Source of the DNA: Trichobilharzia szidati
Taxonomy: Eukaryota > Platyhelminthes > Trematoda > Strigeidida > Schistosomatidae
Reading direction: 5' to 3'
Assembly: GCA_944472155.2 (NCBI GenBank)
Contig: OX235272.1
Span: 101,500,020-101,564,019 of the forward strand
Length of the DNA stretch: 64,000 nucleotides
Below, one piece after another: positions 61,001 to 63,572 of the stretch. Position 1 is the first letter of the stretch. The number at the start of each line of letters is the position of its first letter. The position numbers were made by a program, and so were the translations under genes. The notes beneath the pieces are model-generated. The model had not been told where the DNA came from. It searched no databases and was given only the letters and a program-made list of their open reading frames with translations.

Positions 61001-63572
61001 TACTGCTCATCAGTCCTCTGCGTACTCCTTTATGGCTGTGAGACCTGGCTACTGAGAATGGAAGACATGAAAAGATTATCTGTCTTTGATCATAGGTACC
61101 TGCGTTCTATCTCCCGTATCAGGTGGTATAGTACGGTGAGCAATGTTGAGGTTACGCATCGGTGATCGAGTGCTACGTAGGTGGGAGGGGAAATCAATCG
61201 ACGAGGCTGTGCAACTACATCGACTGAGATGGTTAGGACATGTGTTACGTACGCCTAGTCATCGTCTTCCTCGACGGGTAATGTTAGCTGACATAGGATC
61301 AGTCTGGGAAAGAGCTAGCGGTGGTCAAACCAAAACATGAATCCATCAGTCCGTGAAATCCACAACAGTTAGTTTAAGCTAGCCACACAGGGAGGTGTAG
61401 ACTTCCTAGTTGAAGCCCTCGGGACGGTGAAAACCAATGGTTGGAAACAATCGGTGATAGGGCTCAAAATCGTCGTTGTCAATGGCTGGCGCAGACGCAT
61501 CCACTCCTTGTGACTTCTGATTTCTGATGAAACTGTTTTGTTCTTCGTTATTACTATACCTTTTTCTCACACCTCTGTTTACTGTCTATACTACGCATTT
61601 CTCCTACTTTCTTCTCTTGCTATGTGTGCTACATGGAGAGAGTGTGGCGACTTGAACTGTCTCACATCGGTGCAAAGTTCTATGTCGAGAACAAACAGAC
61701 AGACATTACCTTCACGTTGTCCAAACCGCCACATGCTACATAATTACCTGAAGGTGAGTATGCGCATGTCATGACCCAGCTGCTTCTCAAAAGAATAGCA
61801 TGAACCTTGTAGGTATATCCGTCCCATACAATTTACTTTCGATCTTGCAAAGCTGATACTAGATTACGCGAATCTGAACACCAATGCATAGCATACATTT
61901 TTGCCAAGTGGCCCCGCAAAGTCCTCCTGCTTCGCAGTTGAGTACGATTAATATCCTCCACATTCGCAGTTGCTTGTTGTAAAGTAATATCAGCAGCAAC
62001 TCTTCGTGCTTCTCTTATTTGACTCTTAAGTTGCTCCGTTTCTTGACGCAGCTGATTTAGCTCGCCCATATTGCGTTATGATGGGAATATTAATGTCAAA
62101 ATGGAAGATATACTACACTACACATCGATCTTGACCAACATTGCAGGTGTTTAAGAAAATGGTGAGACCTTCGATAGAAAATATATTAATGTGTGTGTGG
62201 ATGGGGAGGGGGAACTTTCCTAATTTCATGCATTTATTCCATTTTATGAATTTGAATAAAGCAAGAACAACAGTGCTGGTTTGTGCAGAATACAAGGTGG
62301 TACCATCCTTTTGTTTATTTCGTTGGCTTCCCATCAGCCGCCTGCTTACAGTCTAAATAAATTATGATTAAGTTCATTTACAGAGAAGTGTTAACATACT
62401 TGCAAATTTTACATGATGTCAGTCAACAGGATGTTTTGAACTTGGTGAACAGTGCTCAGAAAATTGCGCTTATATAGTTTTCGCACAGACAGTTCAAGTT
62501 TAAACAAAGTAAATGTATGCATGCATACAATGGTAAATGAGTTACGTAATGAAGACGAGAGTTGTGTAAGATGATGAGTAACTAATACACTAGGTGACAA
62601 TATACTGAGTTCAACTCAAATCATAGAAACACGAGACAAGCAAAATTACAATATATCAAAGTCGGTGTGGTGTGGGATTAAAGCCGAACATTACGTAATC
62701 AGATGAGAGGGAAAGGCAGTGAAGATATCCCGTTACCAGGATGGGGGCAAGAAAAGACTGATGCTAACTGCTTCTCTCTGAATACACACACATGAATTCG
62801 GTTTCTGGCGTTTGATAGAGATTGCTTCTGCAAACTTGAGGAGGATTAAACTTTTTTGTCTATTGATAATTTTAAAGGATTTCACGCTGCCCACCTCATG
62901 TCCCGTATCAAGGAGATACCTGTTAATGGCATATTGCAAGTAGGGGATGGTTCCCCTTCTGGAGACGTAGGCTTTTCGGTACATGTTCAGAAGATCGTAG
63001 GTTTGCATGCCTGCTTAATATTTGTTCTCTCAACGTAACTGCTTCTGCAGATACACGTAAATTTGTATACACATGAGAAGGGTATCTGTCGACTTTTGAC
63101 TTCACCAAGGAGCATGTTGTCTGATAGACGGGAACCATCTTAACCAGCTGCAAGATAGGCTCTGGCGAGTGACTTACTCACTCTTCTCTCGACTATTGCT
63201 GGAAAATTTATTTAGGCTGTAAGCAAGCAGCTGATGCGAAGCCAATGAAATAAGCAATGATGGTACCATATTATTCTGCAAAAACTTTCCTAATTTTTAT
63301 TACTATTATTATTTCGTTACTAGGTAATATTGACACAAAATATATATTCATCTAATTGATTTTGTATAATAATTCTTTAACTGAACATTAATTGACTTTT
63401 TATGAAATTATCCAATAATGCAATATGCATTTTCAATCCTTTTGCTCTTATCTCATCACTGATGGATTTTCAATGCCGAAATAGTCATTTGAGTGTGAAC
63501 GCTTTACACAGTCTCATCTCAGCCCTTTGCCGTTTATCATCGGATACACTAGAAGCAGTGAAAAATAACCGA
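15976..63572 (+). CDS. MON2: MON2 homologue, 5' half, 16 exons (3' end outside window)
   Basis: Exons: 15976-16083, 16115-16178, 16215-16342, 16371-16502, 17703-17862, 18168-18244, 18753-18878, 19354-19662, 21750-21874, 28730-28851, 36585-36702, 40127-40411, 46773-46942, 49603-49958, 59728-59999, 63485-63572. All introns are GT-AG; the 2,640 coding bases stay in one frame (880 codons). Block after block resembles animal MON2: [90 protein letters not shown]2 is known as a peripheral trans-Golgi/endosome scaffold with DCB and HUS domains, related to the BIG/GBF Arf-GEFs but lacking a Sec7 domain, working with DOPEY and a P4-ATPase flippase. Here the DCB part spans roughly residues 1-200 and the HUS part lies in exons 8-12. 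The first three introns are 28-36 nt and later ones reach 9.8 kb. Upstream duplicates of exons 1-4 exist. Confidence 0.95.
16115..16178 (+). CDS. MON2: MON2 exon 2
   Basis: It encodes [21 protein letters not shown], completing the KEAAE motif of the DCB domain. The acceptor is TTTTAG and the donor GTGAGT. It enters in phase 0 and leaves in phase 1. The next intron is 36 nt. Confidence 0.9.
16215..16342 (+). CDS. MON2: MON2 exon 3
   Basis: It encodes the helical DCB stretch containing [15 protein letters not shown] and [13 protein letters not shown], which corresponds to QPFLMGCGTKEPKI and LCLAAIQRL in vertebrate MON2. It ends in phase 0. The following intron is only 28 nt (GTAAAT to TCTAG). 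Confidence 0.92.
16371..16502 (+). CDS. MON2: MON2 exon 4
   Basis: It encodes [20 protein letters not shown] and [24 protein letters not shown], among the best conserved MON2 segments. It is 44 codons long, phase 0 at both ends. The donor is GTAATT. It is the last exon included in the tandem array; the duplication ends 252 nt further on, inside intron 4. Confidence 0.95.
16503..17702 (+). other. MON2 intron 4, with the array edge and PLE-arm remnant
   Basis: The left 252 bp belong to the tandem array. Around 16690-16800 the sequence (CAGTTAATATTACTG, ATCACAGTGCCCATGTTG) matches the arm sequence of Penelope-like elements elsewhere in the window and runs across the array edge at 16754. The rest, 16800-17702, is AT-rich with no recognised feature. 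Confidence 0.6.
17703..17862 (+). CDS. MON2: MON2 exon 5
   Basis: It starts [20 protein letters not shown] and continues [19 protein letters not shown], matching AIVLCFRLHFTKDN and TAAATVRQVVTVVFERM of animal MON2. The donor is GTAAGT and the exon ends in phase 1. It is the first exon found only once in the window, so it anchors which exon 1-4 set is continuous with the gene body. Confidence 0.94.
18168..18244 (+). CDS. MON2: MON2 exon 6
   Basis: A short exon that completes a split serine codon and ends [15 protein letters not shown], the DAYMLFQ motif diagnostic for MON2/BIG-type DCB domains. The acceptor is TTTCAG, the donor GTAAGC, and it ends in phase 0. Confidence 0.94.
18753..18878 (+). 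CDS. MON2: MON2 exon 7
   Basis: It encodes [20 protein letters not shown] and [23 protein letters not shown]. The GLELIES motif corresponds to GLELLES in vertebrates, near the end of the DCB region. The exon is 42 codons, phase 0 at both ends, with a GTAAGT donor. Confidence 0.94.
19354..19662 (+). CDS. MON2: MON2 exon 8 with Ala/Gly/Ser-rich insert
   Basis: It begins [20 protein letters not shown], then carries a linker of about 60 residues rich in Ser, Gly and Ala ([17 protein letters not shown]), and resumes conserved sequence with a [24 protein letters not shown] helix. Vertebrate MON2 has a much shorter linker here, between the DCB and HUS regions. The donor after HLL is GTAAGT, phase 0. 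Confidence 0.93.
20048..20096 (-). ncRNA. Hammerhead-like motif in PLE arm (left)
   Basis: On the minus strand: a stem I half, ATGATTAT, GAGCA, a loop, CCTC, GAAAC, GTG, GTC, ATCAGT. It has the GAAAC plus GTC layout of hammerhead ribozymes, with a three-base loop closing stem III. Stem II is weakened here by one change. Activity is untested. Confidence 0.4.
21281..21330 (+). ncRNA. Hammerhead-like motif in PLE arm (right)
   Basis: Stem I ACTTGAT (21281-21287) can pair with ATCAGT (21325-21330); stem II GAGCA (21296-21300) pairs with TGCTC (21312-21316); GAAAC then GTC (21317-21324) follow as in hammerheads. The core reads ATGATTAT rather than CTGATGA. PLE-encoded hammerheads are an established phenomenon; whether this variant cuts is unknown. 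Confidence 0.45.
21369..21575 (-). mobile_element. tRNA-derived SINE, degraded (minus)
   Basis: On the minus strand there is a B-box-like GGTTCGATTCGAGGCC, then CCTCACTTAGCCGGTAGTAA, GGGTGTGAGGTTAGCAACC and ACTGAAACTTCAAAACTCAA. These correspond in order to the body of the SINE copies at 24570-24800 and 50492-50730. The A-box region is damaged. Confidence 0.6.
21750..21874 (+). CDS. MON2: MON2 exon 9
   Basis: It encodes [20 protein letters not shown] and [20 protein letters not shown], matching TECEIFLSLLVKFLDADKPQ and WLRAVAVESIHRFC in the HUS part of animal MON2. It enters in phase 0 and leaves in phase 2 at AA|GTAAGT. Confidence 0.94.
22690..23965 (+). mobile_element. RTE-like LINE fragment (RT and C-terminus)
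   Basis: It encodes [60 protein letters not shown], a FTDDICLIS active-site box, then [20 protein letters not shown], and a C-terminus with [20 protein letters not shown]. These are hallmarks of schistosome RTE-like families of the SR2/Perere-3 type (family name is my inference). Frameshifts break it. It ends CTATGTTCCTCTAGGAATTA plus an AAT-rich tail. Confidence 0.85.
24191..24255 (+). ncRNA. Hammerhead-like PLE motif, degraded
   Basis: It has CTTGATATGATGATGATGATG, GAGCA paired loosely with TGTTC, GTAAC in place of GAAAC, then ATG, GTC and ATCAGT. The GAAA tract is mutated and the core carries a GAT repeat expansion, so it is almost surely inactive. Confidence 0.3.
24570..24800 (-). mobile_element. 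tRNA-derived SINE sharing the RTE-like LINE tail (minus)
   Basis: On the minus strand: A box GGTGGCACAGTGGTTAGG, B box GAGTTCGATCCCCGGCC, body GGGCATGAGGCTAGCAACC, and 3' end GCCCTATGTTTTACTGGGAA followed by GAAGGAATAAA. The 3' end is similar to that of the RTE-like LINE at 23918-23960, which suggests trans-mobilisation by that LINE. Confidence 0.85.
24890..25070 (-). pseudogene. Short PLE GIY-YIG fragment
   Basis: Read on the minus strand, it gives a [19 protein letters not shown] start of the GIY-YIG domain as in the PLEs at 27237 and 54300, followed by HTQCQL and other scraps. It is heavily mutated. Confidence 0.45.
25060..25495 (-). mobile_element. Hammerhead-type SINE (Sm-alpha-like), minus
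   Basis: On the minus strand: a 5' part with GACACTGCGAAGTGGTCGCG, a tRNA-like segment CACAGTGGCTGGTGAATGGT with B box GGGCTCGAGCCC, then CTGATGAAGAGTC with GACGAAAC (core 25176-25216), and a 3' part TGATGTCAGCTCATGATGAA. The order (Pol III boxes then a hammerhead-like domain) is that of the known schistosome Sm-alpha SINEs. Confidence 0.75.
25841..26117 (-). mobile_element. Short PLE remnant bracketed by a perfect 27-bp inverted repeat
   Basis: 25841-25867 and 26091-26117 are exact reverse complements (TCCATATTAGTTTGTTTATT plus seven more bases). Inside lie a hammerhead-like PLE arm (25896-25943) and, on the minus strand, coding remnants with GTTTGTGG/GCCAGCTA equivalents of the PLE segment before the GIY-YIG domain. 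Confidence 0.6.
25896..25943 (-). ncRNA. Hammerhead-like PLE motif with compensated stem II
   Basis: On the minus strand: ATTGAT, ATGATTAT, GAACA, loop, TGTTC, GAAAC, GTC, ATCCAGT. Relative to the copy at 21281, stem II changed from GAGCA/TGCTC to GAACA/TGTTC on both sides, keeping the pairing, which supports a selected or inherited structure. Confidence 0.45.
27237..27905 (-). pseudogene. PLE C-terminus with GIY-YIG endonuclease
   Basis: On the minus strand, [20 protein letters not shown] and [13 protein letters not shown] precede an open stretch (27723-27232) with [20 protein letters not shown] and [13 protein letters not shown], then [14 protein letters not shown] and [17 protein letters not shown]. 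The [10 protein letters not shown] run with a following Arg and His/Glu is the GIY-YIG core used by PLEs to nick target DNA. This is the best preserved PLE endonuclease in the window (163 codons open). Confidence 0.8.
27920..28276 (-). pseudogene. PLE RT C-terminal segment, second copy
   Basis: 118 open codons with [40 protein letters not shown] and [20 protein letters not shown]. It is homologous to, but not identical with, the segment preceding the GIY-YIG at 27237-27723, so two PLE copies are juxtaposed. It stops before its own GIY-YIG domain. Confidence 0.7.
28413..28729 (+). other. End of MON2 intron 9, no insertion recognised
   Basis: AT-rich sequence leading to the exon 10 acceptor at 28729. 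I see nothing else. Confidence 0.4.
28730..28851 (+). CDS. MON2: MON2 exon 10
   Basis: It encodes [20 protein letters not shown] and [17 protein letters not shown]; the SYDM(R/K)QH motif is a MON2 landmark. It is flanked by large repeat-filled introns of 6.9 kb and 7.7 kb. The acceptor is CTTCAG and the donor GTAAGT. Confidence 0.93.
29050..29880 (-). mobile_element. RTE-like LINE 3' fragment, group 2 (minus, intron 10)
   Basis: It is the reverse complement of the 3' part of the LINE at 60020-61705: matching stretches include CGTCGATTGATTTCCCCTCC, ACGTAGCACTCAACCACCGA and the 3' UTR phrase TGCACAGATGTGCAGCAGTT. The minus strand would encode the end of the ORF ([13 protein letters not shown] motif) but is broken. 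Confidence 0.7.
30020..31170 (+). mobile_element. RTE-like LINE fragment, group 1, strongly decayed (intron 10)
   Basis: From about 30130 it parallels the element at 22690: GTGATCTACAGGAGAAAATT corresponds to the VI.NGKL region, followed by remnants of the active-site region, AACTTGCACTGTG and a 3' end GTATGTTCCACTCGGAACTC with an AATAATAATAG tail. Many indels. The first 90 bases (30020-30110) look like a SINE scrap. Confidence 0.6.
31440..32693 (-). mobile_element. PLE N-terminal region as a large palindrome (intron 10)
   Basis: The arms 31750-32177 and 32266-32693 both encode the PLE N-terminus: [52 protein letters not shown] and [13 protein letters not shown], the conserved lead into the PLE reverse transcriptase. 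The minus-strand copy continues leftwards to about 31440 into more RT sequence; the plus-strand copy stops at 32693. The two copies are head to head. Confidence 0.8.
31750..32693. repeat. 428-bp inverted repeat with 88-bp spacer
   Basis: Position pairs sum to 74443 across the structure (for example C at 32041 with G at 32402). Outside a few mismatches (such as GATGGG versus CTCGTC near the inner ends) the arms are almost identical, so the inversion is recent or maintained. The spacer is 32178-32265. Confidence 0.92.
32694..33338 (+). other. Unassigned part of intron 10
   Basis: AT-rich with a 68-codon open frame (33088-33294) that resembles nothing I know. A short duplicated phrase, AAGAAG(T/G)ATGCGC(T/C)ACACA, occurs at 32752 and 32774. 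Confidence 0.3.
33340..33755 (-). mobile_element. Hammerhead-type SINE, minus (intron 10)
   Basis: Same layout as the copy at 25060-25495: minus-strand CACTGCGAAGTGG-like 5' part, CACAGCGGCTTAATGGTCTA tRNA-like segment, core CTGATGCAAAGTCCCAAACT followed by AGGAGGAAAC (33438-33477), and 3' end GATGTCAGCTCATGATGAAA. The core has point changes. Confidence 0.75.
33763..33965 (+). mobile_element. Inverted pair of hammerhead-type SINE ends
   Basis: 33763-33815 reads as the minus-strand end (GGGAGTACTG, CAGCTGTTT), and 33816-33965 continues on the plus strand with CTGATAAAGAGTCCCAAACT, AGGACAAAAC, CCAGTACTCC and TGATGTCAGCTCATGATGAA. Together they form a small palindrome around the core. Confidence 0.65.
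34203..34240. repeat. CA microsatellite
   Basis: ACGCACACACACACACACAT-type dinucleotide run in intron 10. An AT run (34058-34074) lies just before it. Confidence 0.9.
34525..36345 (+). mobile_element. RTE-like LINE, group 2, split by SINEs (intron 10)
   Basis: 34537-34563 (CGGCGTCCAACAATCGTCAT) matches the region just before the RT of the element at 60020. After the SINE block it resumes near 35023 with GTGAAGGGAATGCCGGGGAA, and encodes [36 protein letters not shown] (the VRQGCPLSP motif mutated) and later RT remnants. The 3' UTR (35990-36320) matches the other group-2 copies. Many stops. Confidence 0.7.
34565..35022. mobile_element. Head-to-head hammerhead-type SINEs inserted in the LINE
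   Basis: 34565-34932 is a minus-strand SINE with a well-kept core, CTGATGAAGAGCCCCATACT then AGGACGAAAC (34665-34695), and a B box GGGTTCGAACCC. From about 34933 its 5' end is repeated in plus orientation to 35022 (AAGTCGTGACTAGTAGGGTG, GCAGGTCGGGTGTGAGGACA). The inverted arms are about 90 bp. Confidence 0.75.
36585..36702 (+). CDS. MON2: MON2 exon 11
   Basis: It encodes a variable Asn/Gln-rich start ([11 protein letters not shown]) followed by [19 protein letters not shown], which corresponds to FEYRGTWIPI in vertebrates. The frame is preserved by a split serine at its start and a split leucine codon at its end. The donor is GTAAGT. Confidence 0.85.
36703..37890 (+). other. Left part of MON2 intron 11, unassigned
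   Basis: Contains two frames without recognisable domains (36821-37072 plus and 37093-37404 minus). It has the look of an old repeat, with short local inverted repeats around TGACTAGTG (37206-37240), but I cannot name it. Confidence 0.3.
37900..38730 (-). pseudogene. CR1-like RT fragment (minus, intron 11)
   Basis: The minus strand of 38727-38491 reads [20 protein letters not shown] and [14 protein letters not shown], the RT region before the fingers (compare PGPDGIP and LTHIFNLS). After frameshifts it continues with [22 protein letters not shown] sequence near 38230. It differs from the LINE in the tandem array. Confidence 0.5.
38731..39734 (+). other. Unassigned part of intron 11
   Basis: AT-rich. 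Around 39190-39350 a TATATAAA-like stretch, an AATAAA and TCTGGTGATCC in sequence recall an LTR end with primer-binding site, but no LTR partner is seen, so I do not call one. Confidence 0.3.
39735..40030 (+). mobile_element. Hammerhead-type SINE, plus, just upstream of exon 12
   Basis: A box GTGGCTTAGTGGTC (39837-39850), B box GGGTTCCAATCC (about 39885), a degenerate core GACGAGTTCAAAACTAGGAC with GAAAC (39921-39947) and 3' part AACTGATGTCGGGTCATGAT. It shares a 5' extension with the copy at 34565. It ends about 97 bp before MON2 exon 12. Confidence 0.75.
40127..40411 (+). CDS. MON2: MON2 exon 12 with Asn/Asp tract
   Basis: It encodes [20 protein letters not shown], a long helix, a low-complexity Asn/Asp stretch encoded by AAT/GAT repeats (about 40266-40310), and then ISNSW-like [17 protein letters not shown]. 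The first and last blocks match LEMLDKVEPP and CWCGLLAALSLLLD. The Asn tract looks like an in-frame microsatellite. The donor is AG|GTAGGT. Confidence 0.94.
40560..40985 (+). mobile_element. Two tandem tRNA-derived SINE copies (intron 12)
   Basis: 40560-40800 is a decayed copy (GGGCGAGGGGCTAGTGATCG, GCAACAGAAACTTCAACTCA). At 40841 a fresh tRNA-like head follows: GTGTCGGTGGCAAAGTGGTT (A box), CTCGCCGACCATGCACATGG and GGGTTCGATCCCC (B box, about 40891). The tRNA-like part would fold but the element continues past it, so it is a SINE and not a tRNA gene. Confidence 0.75.
41040..42800 (+). mobile_element. RTE-like LINE, group 1: endonuclease and RT start (intron 12)
   Basis: 41648-42121 encodes the end of an APE endonuclease ([37 protein letters not shown], with the catalytic SDHH). 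42420-42800 encodes, across frameshifts, [18 protein letters not shown] and [14 protein letters not shown], then [20 protein letters not shown], the RT N-terminus. It stops where the element at 22690 begins, so together they outline the family. Confidence 0.8.
42845..44050 (+). mobile_element. Penelope-like element fragment, plus (intron 12)
   Basis: 42851-43249 encodes [40 protein letters not shown] and [14 protein letters not shown] (end of the PLE RT). 43370-43690 reads [20 protein letters not shown] with further GIY-YIG scraps in broken frames. From about 43800 an arm-like sequence follows (CTGATGAAGAGCAGG, TATCGAAAAAAATATTCTTT) similar to the arms of the PLE at 58240. Confidence 0.75.
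44051..44615 (+). other. Unassigned part of intron 12 with an AAT microsatellite
   Basis: An AATAATAAT run is at 44152-44172. No other feature recognised. Confidence 0.4.
44620..45570 (-). mobile_element. RTE-like LINE, group 1, 3' portion (minus, intron 12)
   Basis: On the minus strand the 3' end TGTTCCACTCGTAACCCAAG lies near 44645, and 45451-45188 encodes [20 protein letters not shown], matching the [17 protein letters not shown] segment of the element at 22690. Heavily frameshifted. Confidence 0.7.
45571..46772 (+). other. End of MON2 intron 12, with a possible SINE scrap
   Basis: 46040-46190 (GTGGCCCAAGTGGTCTAGGG, GTTACTGAAACCTCAAA) looks like a decayed tRNA-like SINE but its B box is unrecognisable. 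45571-46030 has a weak resemblance to the group-2 LINE 3' UTR near 45740 (CATATCACCAATCGTCTCC). The remainder is AT-rich. Confidence 0.35.
46773..46942 (+). CDS. MON2: MON2 exon 13
   Basis: It encodes [20 protein letters not shown] and [20 protein letters not shown]. The pattern CGKL.L.EARDAF matches CGRLGLVTSRDAF of animal MON2. It is joined in frame through a split codon from exon 12. The donor is GTATGT. Confidence 0.93.
47145..48448 (-). mobile_element. Penelope-like element fragment with about 230-bp inverted arms (intron 13)
   Basis: The arms 47145-47384 and 48240-48448 are reverse complements (AATAAAGCGAGAACG, GTGTACCAGGATAATC, CTTCTCAACTG). Between them, the minus strand encodes [20 protein letters not shown] and [16 protein letters not shown] (GIY-YIG start) and, towards 47630, [20 protein letters not shown] with [14 protein letters not shown], the usual PLE C-terminus. 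Confidence 0.8.
48645..49440 (-). mobile_element. RTE-like LINE 3' fragment, group 2 (minus, intron 13)
   Basis: Reverse complement of the 3' part of the element at 60020: TGACTGGTTTCAACATAGAA, CCTTCCTACGTGGCTGGC, GTCGATTGATTTCC and GGCCATGTCTCGCTCACAGC occur in the same order. It ends about 160 bp before exon 14. Confidence 0.7.
49603..49958 (+). CDS. MON2: MON2 exon 14
   Basis: It encodes a Ser/Pro/Asn-rich disordered segment, then [20 protein letters not shown] and [17 protein letters not shown]. The end matches [21 protein letters not shown] and LGTSWQLVLATLQ. The acceptor is TTCAG, the donor GTAGGT, phase 0 at its end. An ATG upstream at 49533 reads into it through the intron and is not a start. 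Confidence 0.94.
50492..50730 (+). mobile_element. tRNA-derived SINE, plus, complete (intron 14)
   Basis: A box GCGTCGGTGGCACGGCTGTT, CTCGCCGACCATGCACATGG, B box GAGTTCGATTCCC, body GGGTATGAGGCTAGCGACCC, and 3' tail GCCCTATGTTCCACTGGGAA plus GAAGGAATAAAAAAA. It is the best-kept copy of this SINE family here. Confidence 0.85.
50790..51540 (-). mobile_element. RTE-like LINE 3' fragment, group 2 (minus, intron 14)
   Basis: Matches the other antisense copies (TAACTTCACAACCAACCTGTC, GATTGATTTCCCCTCCCACC, GCCATGTCTCGCTGACAGCC). The minus strand would read into the RT C-terminus near 51450 ([14 protein letters not shown] motif). Broken by many indels. Confidence 0.7.
51670..52960 (-). mobile_element. 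Penelope-like element of a second family (minus, intron 14)
   Basis: From 52860 leftwards the minus strand encodes [39 protein letters not shown], then [13 protein letters not shown] and [15 protein letters not shown] (GIY-YIG core), with stops. The left end has a hammerhead-like arm (51722-51767) and the right end carries TTATCAAAATAAATTTTACC, an arm of the same type as at 21330-21372. Confidence 0.75.
51722..51767 (-). ncRNA. Hammerhead-like PLE motif
   Basis: On the minus strand: CTTGAT, ATGATTAT, TAGCA, loop, TGCTC, GAAAC, GTC, ATCAGT. Stem II loses its first pair through a single G to T change; everything else agrees with the copy at 21281. Confidence 0.4.
52961..53689 (+). other. Unassigned part of intron 14 with a hammerhead-type core
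   Basis: Near 53470-53510 the plus strand has CTGATGAAGAGCCCCCAAAT then AGAGCGAAAC, resembling the core of the hammerhead-type SINEs, but no Pol III boxes are visible upstream. The rest is AT-rich. Confidence 0.35.
53690..54600 (-). mobile_element. Penelope-like element fragment, minus (intron 14)
   Basis: 53690-53930 matches the interior arm at 26510-26740 (TTCATAAGCTGCTGTACAAT, CAGATACTGGTAAACTTTGT). 54110-54600 on the minus strand encodes [34 protein letters not shown] and [13 protein letters not shown], the PLE GIY-YIG region. Confidence 0.7.
54601..55185 (+). other. Unassigned AT-rich part of intron 14
   Basis: Two overlapping hydrophobic or Lys-rich frames (54764-55061) are products of AT-rich composition and show no domain. 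Nothing else seen. Confidence 0.3.
55190..55440 (+). mobile_element. RTE-like LINE 3' scrap, group 1 (plus, intron 14)
   Basis: It matches, in opposite orientation, the 44690-44870 part of the minus-strand copy (GATCTCCTCCATGTCA-type block, GCAATGGCCTGCATTG) and ends with GTCGTGGACCCATCTGAAG, the phrase preceding the 3' end in this family. Confidence 0.55.
55441..56160 (+). other. Unassigned part of intron 14
   Basis: Contains a CA run with a SINE-like phrase (55785-55870: GGGTAGGCTCGCTACCCCTC) and an antisense frame (55484-55690) without a known domain. Otherwise nothing. Confidence 0.3.
56195..56250 (-). ncRNA. Hammerhead-like PLE motif, partner of 57014
   Basis: On the minus strand: TTCATT, ATGATTAT, GGATG, loop, ACTC, GAAAT, CTT, GTC, ATACAGTTG. 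Stem II is largely lost. Confidence 0.3.
57014..57075 (+). ncRNA. Hammerhead-like PLE motif with stem III loop
   Basis: AATTGAT, ATGATTAT, GAGTG, loop, TGCTC, GAAAC, CTT, GTC, ATCCAGTTG. The CTT between GAAAC and GTC gives a possible three-base loop to close the short stem III. Stem II has two G-T wobbles. Confidence 0.4.
57198..58163 (-). mobile_element. Penelope-like element fragment with 250-bp inverted arms
   Basis: The arms 57198-57450 and 57914-58163 are near-perfect reverse complements (CTCTTTTCAACAACGAATTT, ATGTACAATCGTACATATAC, AACTATGATTATAATCACA). Between them only the PLE C-terminus remains on the minus strand: [40 protein letters not shown] and [20 protein letters not shown]. 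Confidence 0.85.
58240..59575 (-). mobile_element. Penelope-like element fragment with inverted arms
   Basis: The arms 58240-58432 and 59398-59575 are reverse complements (AGAAGAGGAAATTATCGAAA, ATTCTTTGCTCA, TCTAGAATGGTAGTC). The minus strand between them encodes [40 protein letters not shown] (59306-58989), a GIY-YIG remnant, and [20 protein letters not shown] with [20 protein letters not shown] (58903-58583). Confidence 0.85.
59633..59708. repeat. GT and CT microsatellites before exon 15
   Basis: A GT-rich run (59633-59654) and a CT run (59692-59708). The CT run may serve as the polypyrimidine tract of the exon 15 acceptor at 59727. Confidence 0.8.
59728..59999 (+). CDS. MON2: MON2 exon 15
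   Basis: It begins HLVWMLSLK, matching HLVWILGLK, carries a Thr/Ser/Gly-rich linker, and ends [17 protein letters not shown], matching the helix before the conserved ALHSL region. The acceptor is AAATAG and the donor AG|GTAAGT. It lies 9.8 kb downstream of exon 14. Confidence 0.92.
60020..61705 (+). mobile_element. RTE-like LINE, group 2, largest copy (intron 15)
   Basis: 60280-60690 encodes [60 protein letters not shown] and [10 protein letters not shown], i.e. RT motifs with an intact YADD box. Further frames have [38 protein letters not shown] and [20 protein letters not shown]. The 3' UTR (61380-61705) is shared with the antisense copies at 29050, 48645 and 50790. Broken by a stop at 60688 and frameshifts. 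Confidence 0.85.
61706..62069 (-). pseudogene. G-protein beta subunit retropseudogene fragment (minus, intron 15)
   Basis: The minus strand from an ATG at 62069 reads [20 protein letters not shown], then [20 protein letters not shown], a stop after LVSALQDRK, then [32 protein letters not shown] and LDN at about 61710. This is the N-terminal coiled coil and first WD40 blade of the heterotrimeric G-protein beta subunit (GNB family). The stop, the missing rest of the propeller and the lack of introns mark a dead retrocopy fragment. It lies between an RTE-like LINE 3' end and a PLE arm, so both are candidate vehicles. Confidence 0.85.
62251..63290 (-). mobile_element. Penelope-like element fragment with inverted arms (intron 15)
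   Basis: The arms about 62280-62363 and 63205-63287 are reverse complements (TTGGCTTC.CATCAGC, CTGCTTACAG, TCTAAATAAAT). Between, the minus strand encodes [16 protein letters not shown] (GIY-YIG start) and [20 protein letters not shown] with [20 protein letters not shown] (PLE C-terminus). The start of the left arm (TGAATAAAGCAAGAACAAC) resembles that of the PLE at 47145, so these two share a family. Confidence 0.8.
63485..63572 (+). CDS. MON2: MON2 exon 16 (last exon in window)
   Basis: It encodes [20 protein letters not shown] and TLEAVKNNR; vertebrate MON2 has DVSLHHLINALCSLS here. The acceptor is an atypical AAATAG with little polypyrimidine. The donor is GTAAGT, phase 0. Nothing beyond it in the remaining 428 bases looks like exon 17. 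Confidence 0.88.
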
